NCBI GenBank assembly: GCA_024641805.1
Contig: JAHECJ010000041.1
Location: 1-9,678, forward strand
DNA length: 9,678 bases
Source of the DNA: Desulfococcus sp.
GTDB lineage: Bacteria; Desulfobacterota; Desulfobacteria; Desulfobacterales; Desulfosalsimonadaceae
Direction: 5' to 3'
In this document: in pieces, positions 1 to 6,296 of the stretch
Layout: every line of letters begins with the position of its first letter
Position numbering within the stretch: the first letter of the stretch is position 1
The notes under the pieces: generated by a model
Told to the model about the DNA's origin: nothing
Databases searched by the model: none
Seen by the model: only the letters and a program-made list of their open reading frames with translations
Position numbers and translations under genes: made by a program

Positions 1-351
1 TATAAGGTGCGCGTATACTGTCTTCAATGTGAGAACCCCTATTGCATGGCGGTTTGTCCGGCCGGAGCCATTGTCGAAGACGACCAGGGAATAAAATATG
101 TGGATGAAGAAAAGTGTCTGGGTTGCAAAATGTGTGAAATTGCCTGTCCGGTAGGAGCGATATCGGTGAATTCGGAAAAAGGCGTTTCGATTAAATGTGA
201 TCTTTGTAAGGGTCTGGAAGAGCCTCAGTGCGTTAAATACTGCTATTCAGGAGCACTTCAATATATTCAAGGTGAGAAAGCAGGCTTTATTTTTGCCCGG
301 GCAAAATCAGATAAGTTCTTGGAAATGCAGGAAGAGAGGAGGCCGAAATGA
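1..351 (+). CDS. Polyferredoxin electron-transfer subunit of an AOR-type enzyme (5' truncated by window)
   Basis: This is the C-terminal 116 residues of a multi-[4Fe-4S] ferredoxin of the HycB/DmsB/AorA type, which passes electrons to or from a catalytic subunit in the cytoplasm. Numbering from the first visible codon, Cys7, 10, 15 and 19 form a CxxCx4Cx3CP set, Cys39, 42, 45 and 49 a classical CxxCxxCx3CP set, and Cys66, 69, 77 and 81 a third set (CDLC...CVKYC). Members of this family normally carry a further N-terminal cysteine set, so about 50-60 residues are probably missing. A GTG at position 7 could be read as a start but has no ribosome binding site and would cut into the fold. The stop overlaps the next start (ATGA, 348-351), so the two genes are translationally coupled. 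The order small subunit then AOR large subunit matches aorA-aorB of Aromatoleum; BamC of class II benzoyl-CoA reductase is a related alternative. Confidence 0.85.
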   Translation, partial: YKVRVYCLQCENPYCMAVCPAGAIVEDDQGIKYVDEEKCLGCKMCEIACPVGAISVNSEKGVSIKCDLCKGLEEPQCVKYCYSGALQYIQGEKAGFIFARAKSDKFLEMQEERRPK

Positions 352-2414
352 CCATCGCAGGCAAAATGTTGTTTGTGGATCTAACAGATCAAAAGATCGA
401 AATCGAACCAACGTCAAGTTATGTGAAGGATTATCTTGGTGGTGTGGGAATCGGGACCAAGTTGATTTACGATCATGTACCCCCGGAAAGTCTCGGATTA
501 GATGAAAAAGCCATGCTTACTTTCAATAACGGCGCCCTGACAGGGACGCTTTTAGGCAATAAAGGCAGCGTGGTGGTGAAATCACCACAATACACCAATA
601 GAAGTCTGGCAAACGCAGGAATAGGCGGACAGTTCCCCTCGGAGATGAAATTTGCCGGCTACGACAATATCATTGTCACCGGAAAAGCGGAAACTCCGGT
701 ATATATTCATATAGAAAATGACACGATTAAAATTAAAGATGCCAAACATCTCTGGGGATTGGATATTCACGAGACCCAGGAGCGGATTTTGGATGAAATC
801 AAGGACCCGGATGCCCAGATCGCCTGTATCGGCCCGGCCGGTGAAAATCTGGTCGCCTACTCCATGATTATCAATGAGATTCATAACTCCGCTTCCAAAG
901 GCGGGATGGGCGCCACAATGGGTTCGAAAAATTTAAAGGCGATCGTAGTGAGGGGCACAAAGGGATTGAAAGTTCACGATGTAGACAAGTTTATGGCCCT
1001 GTTCGATGAACTGTACCAGCATCAAACAACAGGGCCGAAAAGCTTTATGATAAAGGAGCTGCAAAAGTACGGACAATCCCGGCATATCGGTGAATTTTAT
1101 CCCTACCGGAATATTCAGACCTGGGGATACTATGATTCCTATGTGGTTCCGCCCATGAAAAAAGAAGAATTAGCCGGTAATTTTTTACAGAAGCATGTCA
1201 AAGGGCAACTTGGTTGCACATTTTGCCCTATGCAGTGCCAGCATAATTTGGAAGTTCCAGGAATAGGTGCAGGGGGCGTAGGTTGCCAAATGTTTACCGG
1301 CTATCGCTATTTTGTTAAAAGCCATGACCTCAAAATGTGGTGGAAAGCAAATCGGTTATGCAACGCGTACGGCATTGATGCACTGACCCTGTCCGGCATT
1401 ACTGGCTGGCTGATGAAGCTGTATGAAGACGGCACCATCACGGCAGCGGATACGGATGGTGTGCCCATGGAGTGGGGGAGCGAAAAAGCTGTCATGACGA
1501 TTATTGAAAAAGTCGCCAAAAATGAAGGGTTCGGAAAGATACTGTCAGGCGGCATCATACCGGCGGCTCAGATCATCGGAAGAGGTTCCGAGAAAATTGC
1601 CGTTCAAACCCGAAACATGAACGCTTATCCCGGAATGCTCCCGCCCAAGTGTTCAGCGGCGGCCTATTTGGTCCCGGCCAGCCAGGAGGTATGGATGCAT
1701 CCACCGATTGATAAAGATGCCATATTTCAATTAATAGCCGAGCATAATGATTGGACCTACGATGAAGCGGAAAAAGAGATGGAACGCTGGGTTTCAAAAC
1801 TGGCGAAAAAAGTTACCGGCGACCCGGATGCCTGGCGCGAGGAAAGCTATGAAACATTTCCGGATTTTGCTGTGTACCAGGAAAATGTCATATCCGCCTG
1901 TGATATCAGCGGTCATTGCGACTACCAGAGTGATCGGCTGCCCCATGGCGGAGCGTGGTGGAATCCGGATCGAATAGCACAGGCGATCACTGCGGGCACC
2001 GGCCTGAATTGCAGTGAAGATCGTCTTTTGGAAACAGTCCAGAGAAGAAGAATGTTGGAACTGGCCTATCATGAACTTTGCAGACGGGTGGTTATCGAAG
2101 AAGATGTACTGCCCTTCCGGCTCCTCAAAAAAAGACCGGATGGTTATTACAAAGGCGAAGAGGTCGATCTTGAAAAATTGTATCAGGTCGTTGAGCGTTA
2201 CTGCGAGATCAGAGGACTTGACCCGGATACCTTGTTGCCAACCAGGAAGGAACTGGAAAGGTTGGGGATATCGGATGTGGCGGATCGGCTTGGACTTGAA
2301 CCGGATGATGGGCAGACAGAAGCAGGTACTTGCGTAGAGCAAGTTGCTGAAAAAAAAGAGAAAAGTCCTTCTCCTGTAAAAAAAAGCAAAGCCAAAGCAG
2401 CGGCATCGGCGTAA
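348..2414 (+). CDS. Tungsten-dependent aldehyde ferredoxin oxidoreductase family protein (AOR/BamB-like)
   Basis: This 688-residue protein is the catalytic subunit of a tungsto-bispterin AOR-family enzyme. Family members oxidise aldehydes to acids, reduce acids, or (BamB) reduce benzoyl-CoA. The N-terminal pterin-binding domain (about 1-205) shows the typical blocks: GGVGIGTK near 31, NAGIGGQFPSEMKFAGYD at 89-106, and AGENLVAYS followed by KGGMGATMGSKNLKAIVVRG at 164-203. The [4Fe-4S] ligands are Cys290, Cys293 and Cys297 (CxxCx3C), with the fourth at Cys524 in the DxxxxC motif (D519-C524). The length exceeds the usual 600-620 residues of archaeal AORs. The C-terminal section around 590-650 resembles my memory of BamB's C-terminus, and residues 660-688 form a Lys/Ala/Ser-rich tail. 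The start is fixed by AGGAGG at 337-342, five bases before the ATG. The gene is coupled to the upstream ferredoxin and ends at an intrinsic terminator. The substrate cannot be read from the sequence. Confidence 0.92.
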   Translation: MTIAGKMLFVDLTDQKIEIEPTSSYVKDYLGGVGIGTKLIYDHVPPESLGLDEKAMLTFNNGALTGTLLGNKGSVVVKSPQYTNRSLANAGIGGQFPSEMKFAGYDNIIVTGKAETPVYIHIENDTIKIKDAKHLWGLDIHETQERILDEIKDPDAQIACIGPAGENLVAYSMIINEIHNSASKGGMGATMGSKNLKAIVVRGTKGLKVHDVDKFMALFDELYQHQTTGPKSFMIKELQKYGQSRHIGEFYPYRNIQTWGYYDSYVVPPMKKEELAGNFLQKHVKGQLGCTFCPMQCQHNLEVPGIGAGGVGCQMFTGYRYFVKSHDLKMWWKANRLCNAYGIDALTLSGITGWLMKLYEDGTITAADTDGVPMEWGSEKAVMTIIEKVAKNEGFGKILSGGIIPAAQIIGRGSEKIAVQTRNMNAYPGMLPPKCSAAAYLVPASQEVWMHPPIDKDAIFQLIAEHNDWTYDEAEKEMERWVSKLAKKVTGDPDAWREESYETFPDFAVYQENVISACDISGHCDYQSDRLPHGGAWWNPDRIAQAITAGTGLNCSEDRLLETVQRRRMLELAYHELCRRVVIEEDVLPFRLLKKRPDGYYKGEEVDLEKLYQVVERYCEIRGLDPDTLLPTRKELERLGISDVADRLGLEPDDGQTEAGTCVEQVAEKKEKSPSPVKKSKAKAAASA

Positions 2415-2418
2415 ACGA

Positions 2419-2467
2419 AAGCCTGAAACCCGGAATATTGGATTTAAAAGCGGTTTCAGGCTTTTTT
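2419..2467 (+). terminator. Intrinsic terminator of the ferredoxin-AOR operon
   Basis: A perfect 12-bp stem, AAGCCTGAAACC (2419-2430) pairing with GGTTTCAGGCTT (2452-2463), encloses a 21-base loop. The right arm runs into six T residues (2462-2467). It begins five bases after the AOR stop codon, so the AOR operon ends here and the next gene pair needs its own promoter. Confidence 0.9.
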
Positions 2468-2476
2468 AATCCTAAG

Positions 2477-2541
2477 TTGAGCGATTTTTGGGGAAGAGAT
2501 GTGCCGGGATATTGATGCGGATCTAATCAATAATCGCTCAA
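2477..2541. repeat. Nested inverted repeats in the leader of the LUD/CCG operon
   Basis: TTGAGCGATT (2477-2486) and AATCGCTCAA (2532-2541) are perfect 10-bp inverted repeats 45 bases apart. Inside them, TATTGAT (2510-2516) and ATCAATA (2526-2532) form a second perfect 7-bp inverted repeat with a nine-base spacer; the two right arms share one base. The block lies between the AOR terminator and the start at 2578, where the promoter of the gene pair must be. It could be a looped operator or a leader RNA structure. No T-run follows, so a terminator is unlikely. I found no convincing -35/-10 pair nearby. Confidence 0.5.
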
Positions 2542-2577
2542 TATAGGTTAATATCAGCAATAGGGTAAATTGATTAA

Positions 2578-3897
2578 ATGATGGATATTCTGTTGATGGA
2601 ACCGTCTTCGACAAACAAACGAAGGCGAATTGCCGATAAACTCAGAGGACATGACCATACGCCTTTCCTCAGCCTGGCGGATATTAAAGCAAGGCTTAAA
2701 AACATTCGCCGGGTGTCAACAGAGCATTTGAATAGTCACGGTCAAACCCTGTTGACAAATTTGAACAAACACACTGATGTAAAAGTGATGTTTGCCAATA
2801 GTGCCGTCCAGGCTGCTGCTGAGATCAAAAGGATTAATGAGGGCAGGCAAATTGCCATTAATAAATCTGCGGTTATTGCCAATGAGATTGTACCCGAGCT
2901 TGTAAAATACAATCTTAATATCATTGAAACCTATTACGACGAATTCAAGCCTTTTGACAACCAGCTCGACGAACATCTGCGGCTGCCAAATCTTGACATA
3001 GAGTCGGTGTTAAACGCGTTTCAGATAGCATCCCACCCGGATATATCCAGAAAGGAATGTGTCGCAAAAAATGGAAGCAAGGATTTTACCGGACTTATTG
3101 GGATAGCTGCTATTTCAGCCAGTGACGGGAATGTCTCTCTTTTTCAACATATGGGGAATACCGGAACGGTCTATGAGCAGGCACAGAAGATAATATTGGT
3201 AGCCGGGCTTGATAAGATTGTATGGGATAAAGATGATGCTGTTTTCCAGACAAAATGCATGGCTGCTTTTGGCTGGAAAGGACTTCCGCGACCTAAGAAC
3301 TTATATTATAAGCCGAACGCCGGAATATCCATCAGAAACATGCCGTATGAGATTTCTCCTGAAGATACAGAGCAGGAAGTTCATTTGATTTTATTGGACA
3401 ATGGCAGAACTAAAATTCAGAAAAGTGAATATAAAGACCTTTTAACCTGCATCGGCTGCCGGGCATGTACGATAAATTGCCCGGTTTCAACTTTTTTTCA
3501 TTCATCCGGAAAATGGAACCCCAAAGAATATCTTTATCATTATGTTCAGGGCAGAAATCCATCGACAGATCTCTGCCTTCAATGCAAGACCTGCCGGATG
3601 AATTGTCCCCTTGATATTGATATACCCGGCTTGATCCTTAATGCCAGGGCTGATGCCATGAAAAATGGTAAATTACCGCTCATGCACAGTCTGCTTTCAA
3701 ATTTTGAAAACATTGCAAAATGGAGCAGCAAAACCCCTTTTCTTGCAAACACTTTGTCAAAAAATGCATTGGTGCGCAATTTAGGTGAAACGTTTACCGG
3801 TGTCAGCAGTAAACGGAAAATGCCTGAGTTTCAGAACCTGACATTTAAAAAATGGTTTGAAAATCGAAAAAACAAAGAAGGTCATTATAATCGATGA
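2578..3897 (+). CDS. LutB-like LUD-domain protein with two [4Fe-4S] clusters
   Basis: This 439-residue protein resembles LutB (YkgF), the LUD-domain ferredoxin subunit of the lactate-utilisation complex. Residues 20-280 are a LUD-type domain ending in the family hallmark VHLILLDNGRTKI (268-280). A bacterial ferredoxin part follows, with Cys291, 294, 297 and 301, then Cys333, 336, 339 and 343. The C-terminal KMPEFQ...TFKKWF block (414-427) resembles the linker that precedes CCG domains in fused Fe-S oxidoreductases. The LUD core is diverged: the usual glycine-rich TGANFAIAETGT-like region is only loosely kept (172-197, ending GNTGTV). The start is moderately supported; AGGG at 2562-2565 is 12 bases upstream, and ATG codons also occur at 2581 and 2596. 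The gene overlaps the next by ATGA. It probably moves electrons from a dehydrogenase to the CCG partner. The substrate is unknown, since no flavin subunit is adjacent. Confidence 0.82.
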   Translation: MMDILLMEPSSTNKRRRIADKLRGHDHTPFLSLADIKARLKNIRRVSTEHLNSHGQTLLTNLNKHTDVKVMFANSAVQAAAEIKRINEGRQIAINKSAVIANEIVPELVKYNLNIIETYYDEFKPFDNQLDEHLRLPNLDIESVLNAFQIASHPDISRKECVAKNGSKDFTGLIGIAAISASDGNVSLFQHMGNTGTVYEQAQKIILVAGLDKIVWDKDDAVFQTKCMAAFGWKGLPRPKNLYYKPNAGISIRNMPYEISPEDTEQEVHLILLDNGRTKIQKSEYKDLLTCIGCRACTINCPVSTFFHSSGKWNPKEYLYHYVQGRNPSTDLCLQCKTCRMNCPLDIDIPGLILNARADAMKNGKLPLMHSLLSNFENIAKWSSKTPFLANTLSKNALVRNLGETFTGVSSKRKMPEFQNLTFKKWFENRKNKEGHYNR

Positions 3898-4616
3898 AGG
3901 AGAAGAATAGCATCGTATATTTTGCAGGGTGTATGGCTAATTATGCCGAACCTGATATCGGCAAACACACCATCGAGGTTTTGGAAGAAAACGGTTTTGC
4001 ACCTTCTTTTCCCAAGCAAAAATGTTGCGGCACACCGCAGTTATCAGCAGGAAACCAAAAGCGTTTTATTGAAAACGCAATATATAATATAAATTCCCTT
4101 GAAAGGACAAAGGGAGATATTGTAACCGCGTGTACCAGCTGCGCGCTGACCTTAAAACATGACTACCCGAAAATAATAAAAAGCCCAAAAGCAGAATCGG
4201 TTTCAAAACGGACCTATGACATCATTGAATACCTTGCCTTACTAAAAAAACAGAATCGGTTGAATGAAAATTTTTATCCAATAGATCTTCGTGTTGTCTA
4301 TCATACCCCCTGCCATCTGAAAGTTCTGGGCGAAGACTTAGTCAATCGCCGCCTTGACATGCTAAAGGCGATCCCCGGTATTTCAATAAATCAGTTGAAT
4401 AGCGGTTGCTGCGGCATGGGCGGCACATTTGGTGTGAAAAAAAATACATTTGATATGTCCATGGAGATTGGGAAGCATTTATTTGAAAGCGTTCTTTCAT
4501 CAAGTGCAGATATAACAGCTACTGATTGCCCGACATGCAACTTGCAGATCCAACAAGGAACCGGTCGATCCCCGACTCATCCGATCAGTATTGTTTGGCA
4601 GGCATATCAAAATTAG
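3894..4616 (+). CDS. LutA/GlpC-like protein with two CCG (cysteine-rich) domains
   Basis: This 240-residue protein consists of two CCG (DUF224) domains, the unit found in LutA, GlpC, GlcF and heterodisulfide reductase HdrB. Domain 1 has Cys13, Cys44-Cys45-Gly and Cys80-x2-Cys83. Domain 2 has Cys140, Cys172-Cys173-Gly and Cys212-x2-Cys215 (DCPTCNLQI), so both cysteine sets are complete. In HdrB such sets hold non-cubane [4Fe-4S] clusters. Family members pass electrons from a dehydrogenase to quinone or another acceptor. The length matches LutA (about 240 residues). The ATGA overlap with the upstream gene indicates coupling and a two-subunit complex. AGAAGG at 3876-3881 may help initiation, with a long 12-base spacer. 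The usual third partner, either LutC or an FAD-linked oxidase, is not next to it. No strong terminator follows the stop. Confidence 0.87.
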   Translation: MKEKNSIVYFAGCMANYAEPDIGKHTIEVLEENGFAPSFPKQKCCGTPQLSAGNQKRFIENAIYNINSLERTKGDIVTACTSCALTLKHDYPKIIKSPKAESVSKRTYDIIEYLALLKKQNRLNENFYPIDLRVVYHTPCHLKVLGEDLVNRRLDMLKAIPGISINQLNSGCCGMGGTFGVKKNTFDMSMEIGKHLFESVLSSSADITATDCPTCNLQIQQGTGRSPTHPISIVWQAYQN

Positions 4617-4963
4617 AATGGGTTAGATGTTTGTTAGAATTTATCACTGCTTGATAAGCAATAAAAAATCAGGCGAAAAAAATAGATTAGCGATTCTTGT
4701 CAACTAACTCCGAATTGCAATATCTTGTGGTCGGAAAATTTCAAAAAGGTCCTGATATCCTCTATATATCTCAGTTTTTTCTATTACTCGAAAAACCGGC
4801 GATTCGTCTGTAATATCTTTGATCTTGGAGGATCTGAAAGAATCAGCAATGATCTATTGAAATTTCAATAATTCGAGATTTATCATTGATTTAATATATC
4901 GGTAACTTACCGTATTTTCCTGATTTATTCCCCGGATTGTCTTTCCTGTCGTGCTTACAAAAA
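4617..4963. other. Gene-free AT-rich convergent intergenic region
   Basis: This 347-base gap lies between two genes facing each other, so neither promoter should be here. I see no ORF with a start and ribosome binding site. The notable structures are the 16-bp palindrome at 4855-4870 with flanking inverted repeats, an interrupted dyad CGGTAA-C-TTACCG at 4900-4912, and a weak hairpin (TTATCA/TGATAA) at 4641-4657 with no T-run. An unannotated small RNA or a remnant of lost sequence is possible, but nothing here proves it. Confidence 0.5.
4847..4888. repeat. 16-bp perfect palindrome flanked by a second inverted repeat
   Basis: TATTGAAATTTCAATA (4855-4870) is a perfect 16-bp palindrome. Around it, CAATGAT (4847-4853) is matched by ATCATTG (4882-4888). 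The TATTGA/TCAATA half-sites recur, with wider spacing, at 2510-2532 in front of the LUD/CCG operon. It may be a protein binding site or a weak bidirectional hairpin. The AT-rich composition means chance cannot be ruled out. Confidence 0.4.
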
Positions 4964-5995
4964 TCACTTAGCCTGAAGAAAGGTATCTGTTTTATATCTC
5001 CTTGGACTGGTTCCGGTCCACCGTTTAAACGCATGATTAAACGCACTCTGCTCTGAAAATCCCAGTAACAGGGCAATATCGCAAATAGATATCTCCGGGT
5101 CTTTGAGATATGCCAGTGCGGCTTCTTTTCTCAGCTGATCAAAAAGCTGCTGAAACGTTGTTTTCTCCTTTTGCAGCTTCATCTGAAGATTTCGGGAACT
5201 TAATGCCAGATTTCCTGAAACGGTCTCAACATCAGGGACTTCCCCCCGGGCCAATAATAAATAAATTTCCCTGCTGACCTTCTCCGGCCAGGAATCGGGA
5301 AAAACCATTTGATGCAGCCGCTTTTGGGCCAAAGGCTCGAGCGCATCAAACAATTCGCGGCTGGCTAAAAAAATGGGCTGATCAAATGCTTCACGGGAAA
5401 TCTCCAAAGCATTTTTCGGCTGATCAAACAATAATCGGGTTTTGAATATTGCCTGATGCTCTTTGATATCAGGCGGAGACGAATGGCTGAAACAAACCTG
5501 TTTGGGATTTATCCGGTTTTCGGAAATTGCCCGGAGAATTTCGGTTAAAGCACACAGCAAGGATTCCGCGTGCTGTCTGGGGATCTTGACGCCGGGAATA
5601 AAAAATTCCCACCAGAGAATGACGGCCTGATCATCCATTGTCATTTTCGGCAACACCGCATCTTCCATCAACAGATGGTATTTGCAGAATATTTTTACGG
5701 CACTGCCGACAGTGGCACAGTTGGCCATCATGCTGATTAAAATATTGCCCCTAAGATAATCGGCAGCCAGATCCCTGCCAAAATGCAGGCCGAAATTATC
5801 ATCTCCGGCCTGCCGTTCCGCCTGGTCCCAGATTTGTAAAAACGGTTCTGCGGCAATCCGGTCATCATCTTTTGTCAAAACAGAAACATCAATGCCTGCT
5901 GCCGTGCAGATCTTTTGAATATCCAGGCCTTTTTTTTCCAAAAACGCTGCCAGCACATGCAGCAATGTTTTCGAAACTGTTGGCTTTATAACCAT
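4964..5995 (-). CDS. AraC-family transcriptional regulator with arabinose-binding-type N-terminal domain
   Basis: This 343-residue regulator has two parts. The first 200 or so residues (TVSKTLLHVLAAFLEKKGLD onward) fit the PF12625 'arabinose-binding' effector domain, as in OruR-type regulators. The C-terminus holds the AraC DNA-binding domain with two helix-turn-helices, about 255-297 and 302-335; the second carries the family signature ISICDIALLLGFSEQSAFNHAFKRWTGTSPRRY. The frame extends nine codons upstream to a TTG at 6022. I prefer the ATG at 5995 because it places the conserved N-terminal helix directly after the start, although its ribosome binding site is weak (AAGAAA). It is transcribed alone, convergent with the LUD/CCG pair. 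The hairpin at 6195-6233 separates it from the upstream gene. The effector and targets are unknown; members with this N-terminal domain often sense small metabolites. Confidence 0.9.
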   Translation of the reverse strand: MVIKPTVSKTLLHVLAAFLEKKGLDIQKICTAAGIDVSVLTKDDDRIAAEPFLQIWDQAERQAGDDNFGLHFGRDLAADYLRGNILISMMANCATVGSAVKIFCKYHLLMEDAVLPKMTMDDQAVILWWEFFIPGVKIPRQHAESLLCALTEILRAISENRINPKQVCFSHSSPPDIKEHQAIFKTRLLFDQPKNALEISREAFDQPIFLASRELFDALEPLAQKRLHQMVFPDSWPEKVSREIYLLLARGEVPDVETVSGNLALSSRNLQMKLQKEKTTFQQLFDQLRKEAALAYLKDPEISICDIALLLGFSEQSAFNHAFKRWTGTSPRRYKTDTFLQAK

Positions 5996-6186
5996 TTTCT
6001 TATTTTTATTCAGTAAATTCAAAAAACAGACCGGCGTCTGGCATTGACCGCATTAAATGAAAATGGGAATCGCCTTGTCGATGACACCTTAAAAAAACCA
6101 GATAGCCGGAATGCTTCAATTTCTGGGAGAAACGGCAAAACATTTTCTGGAAACCGGCAGCATGCTGAAAATCAGTTAATCCTTTG

Positions 6187-6233
6187 AAAAAAACCACAGA
6201 GAAAACAATGAAGGCAAGATCATTTTCTCTGTG
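6187..6233 (-). terminator. Intrinsic terminator of the nitroreductase / winged-helix Fe-S genes, built from a repeat
   Basis: On the minus strand CACAGAGAAAA (6233-6223) pairs with TTTTCTCTGTG (6205-6195), an 11-bp stem. GG and seven T residues (plus-strand A at 6187-6193) follow. It lies about 60 bases downstream of the stop at 6297, the right place to end that transcript. The arm sequence also belongs to the CCACAGAG repeat, so one element seems to serve as both. Confidence 0.7.
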
Positions 6234-6244
6234 TTCTCTGTGGT
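6193..6244. repeat. CCACAGAG-type interspersed repeat
   Basis: ACCACAGAG (6193-6201) is matched by CTCTGTGGT (6236-6244). The right arm contains the CTCTGTG unit twice (6227-6233 and 6236-6242). I recognise 'CACAGAGAACACAGAG'-like sequence as a recurrent intergenic repeat in many deltaproteobacterial and environmental genomes; that is recollection, not a search. Its copy number in this genome cannot be judged from one window. Confidence 0.5.
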
Positions 6245-6262
6245 GAAAAAGAAAAACCTTAT

Positions 6263-6283
6263 ACCTTCCACCTTCCACCTTCC
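6263..6283. repeat. Triple tandem 7-mer ACCTTCC
   Basis: ACCTTCC occurs three times head to tail (6263-6269, 6270-6276, 6277-6283), within a longer pyrimidine-rich run. It sits 14 bases past the stop codon of the Fe-S gene and next to the CCACAGAG repeat. It may be a slippage-prone tract or part of the same repeat family. Confidence 0.7.
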
Positions 6284-6296
6284 CCCTGATACCTGA

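Larger units (their letters stand above)
5996..6296. other. Non-coding stretch upstream of the AraC gene
   Basis: These roughly 300 bases must hold the AraC-gene promoter on the minus strand, but I cannot point to a convincing -35/-10 pair. The half next to the Fe-S gene holds the CCACAGAG hairpin and the ACCTTCC triplet described separately. A minus-strand ORF of 90 codons (6006-6278) runs through these repeats and reads as repeat translation rather than a protein. A 56-codon open plus-strand frame ending near 6187 has no start or ribosome binding site. Confidence 0.55.

Noticed and set aside
1794..2342. 182-codon minus-strand ORF opposite the AOR gene
   Set aside because: It lies entirely antisense to conserved AOR sequence, including Cys524, has no recognisable domain, and the plus-strand frame is clearly the coding one.
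4641..4660. Hairpin after the CCG-domain gene as a terminator
   Set aside because: The stem is only 5-6 AT-rich base pairs and no T-run follows on the plus strand.
5996..6022. TTG start at 6022 for the AraC gene
   Set aside because: The extra nine residues are low-complexity Asn/Lys and the conserved N-terminal helix fits the ATG at 5995. Neither start has a strong ribosome binding site, so the extension is not fully excluded.
6017..6187. 56-codon open plus-strand frame as a small gene
   Set aside because: No ATG or ribosome binding site and no recognisable motif; an open stretch of this length is expected by chance.
6006..6278. 90-codon minus-strand ORF upstream of the AraC gene
   Set aside because: Its first third is translation of the ACCTTCC and CCACAGAG repeats, it crosses the terminator hairpin, and no ribosome binding site or domain is seen.
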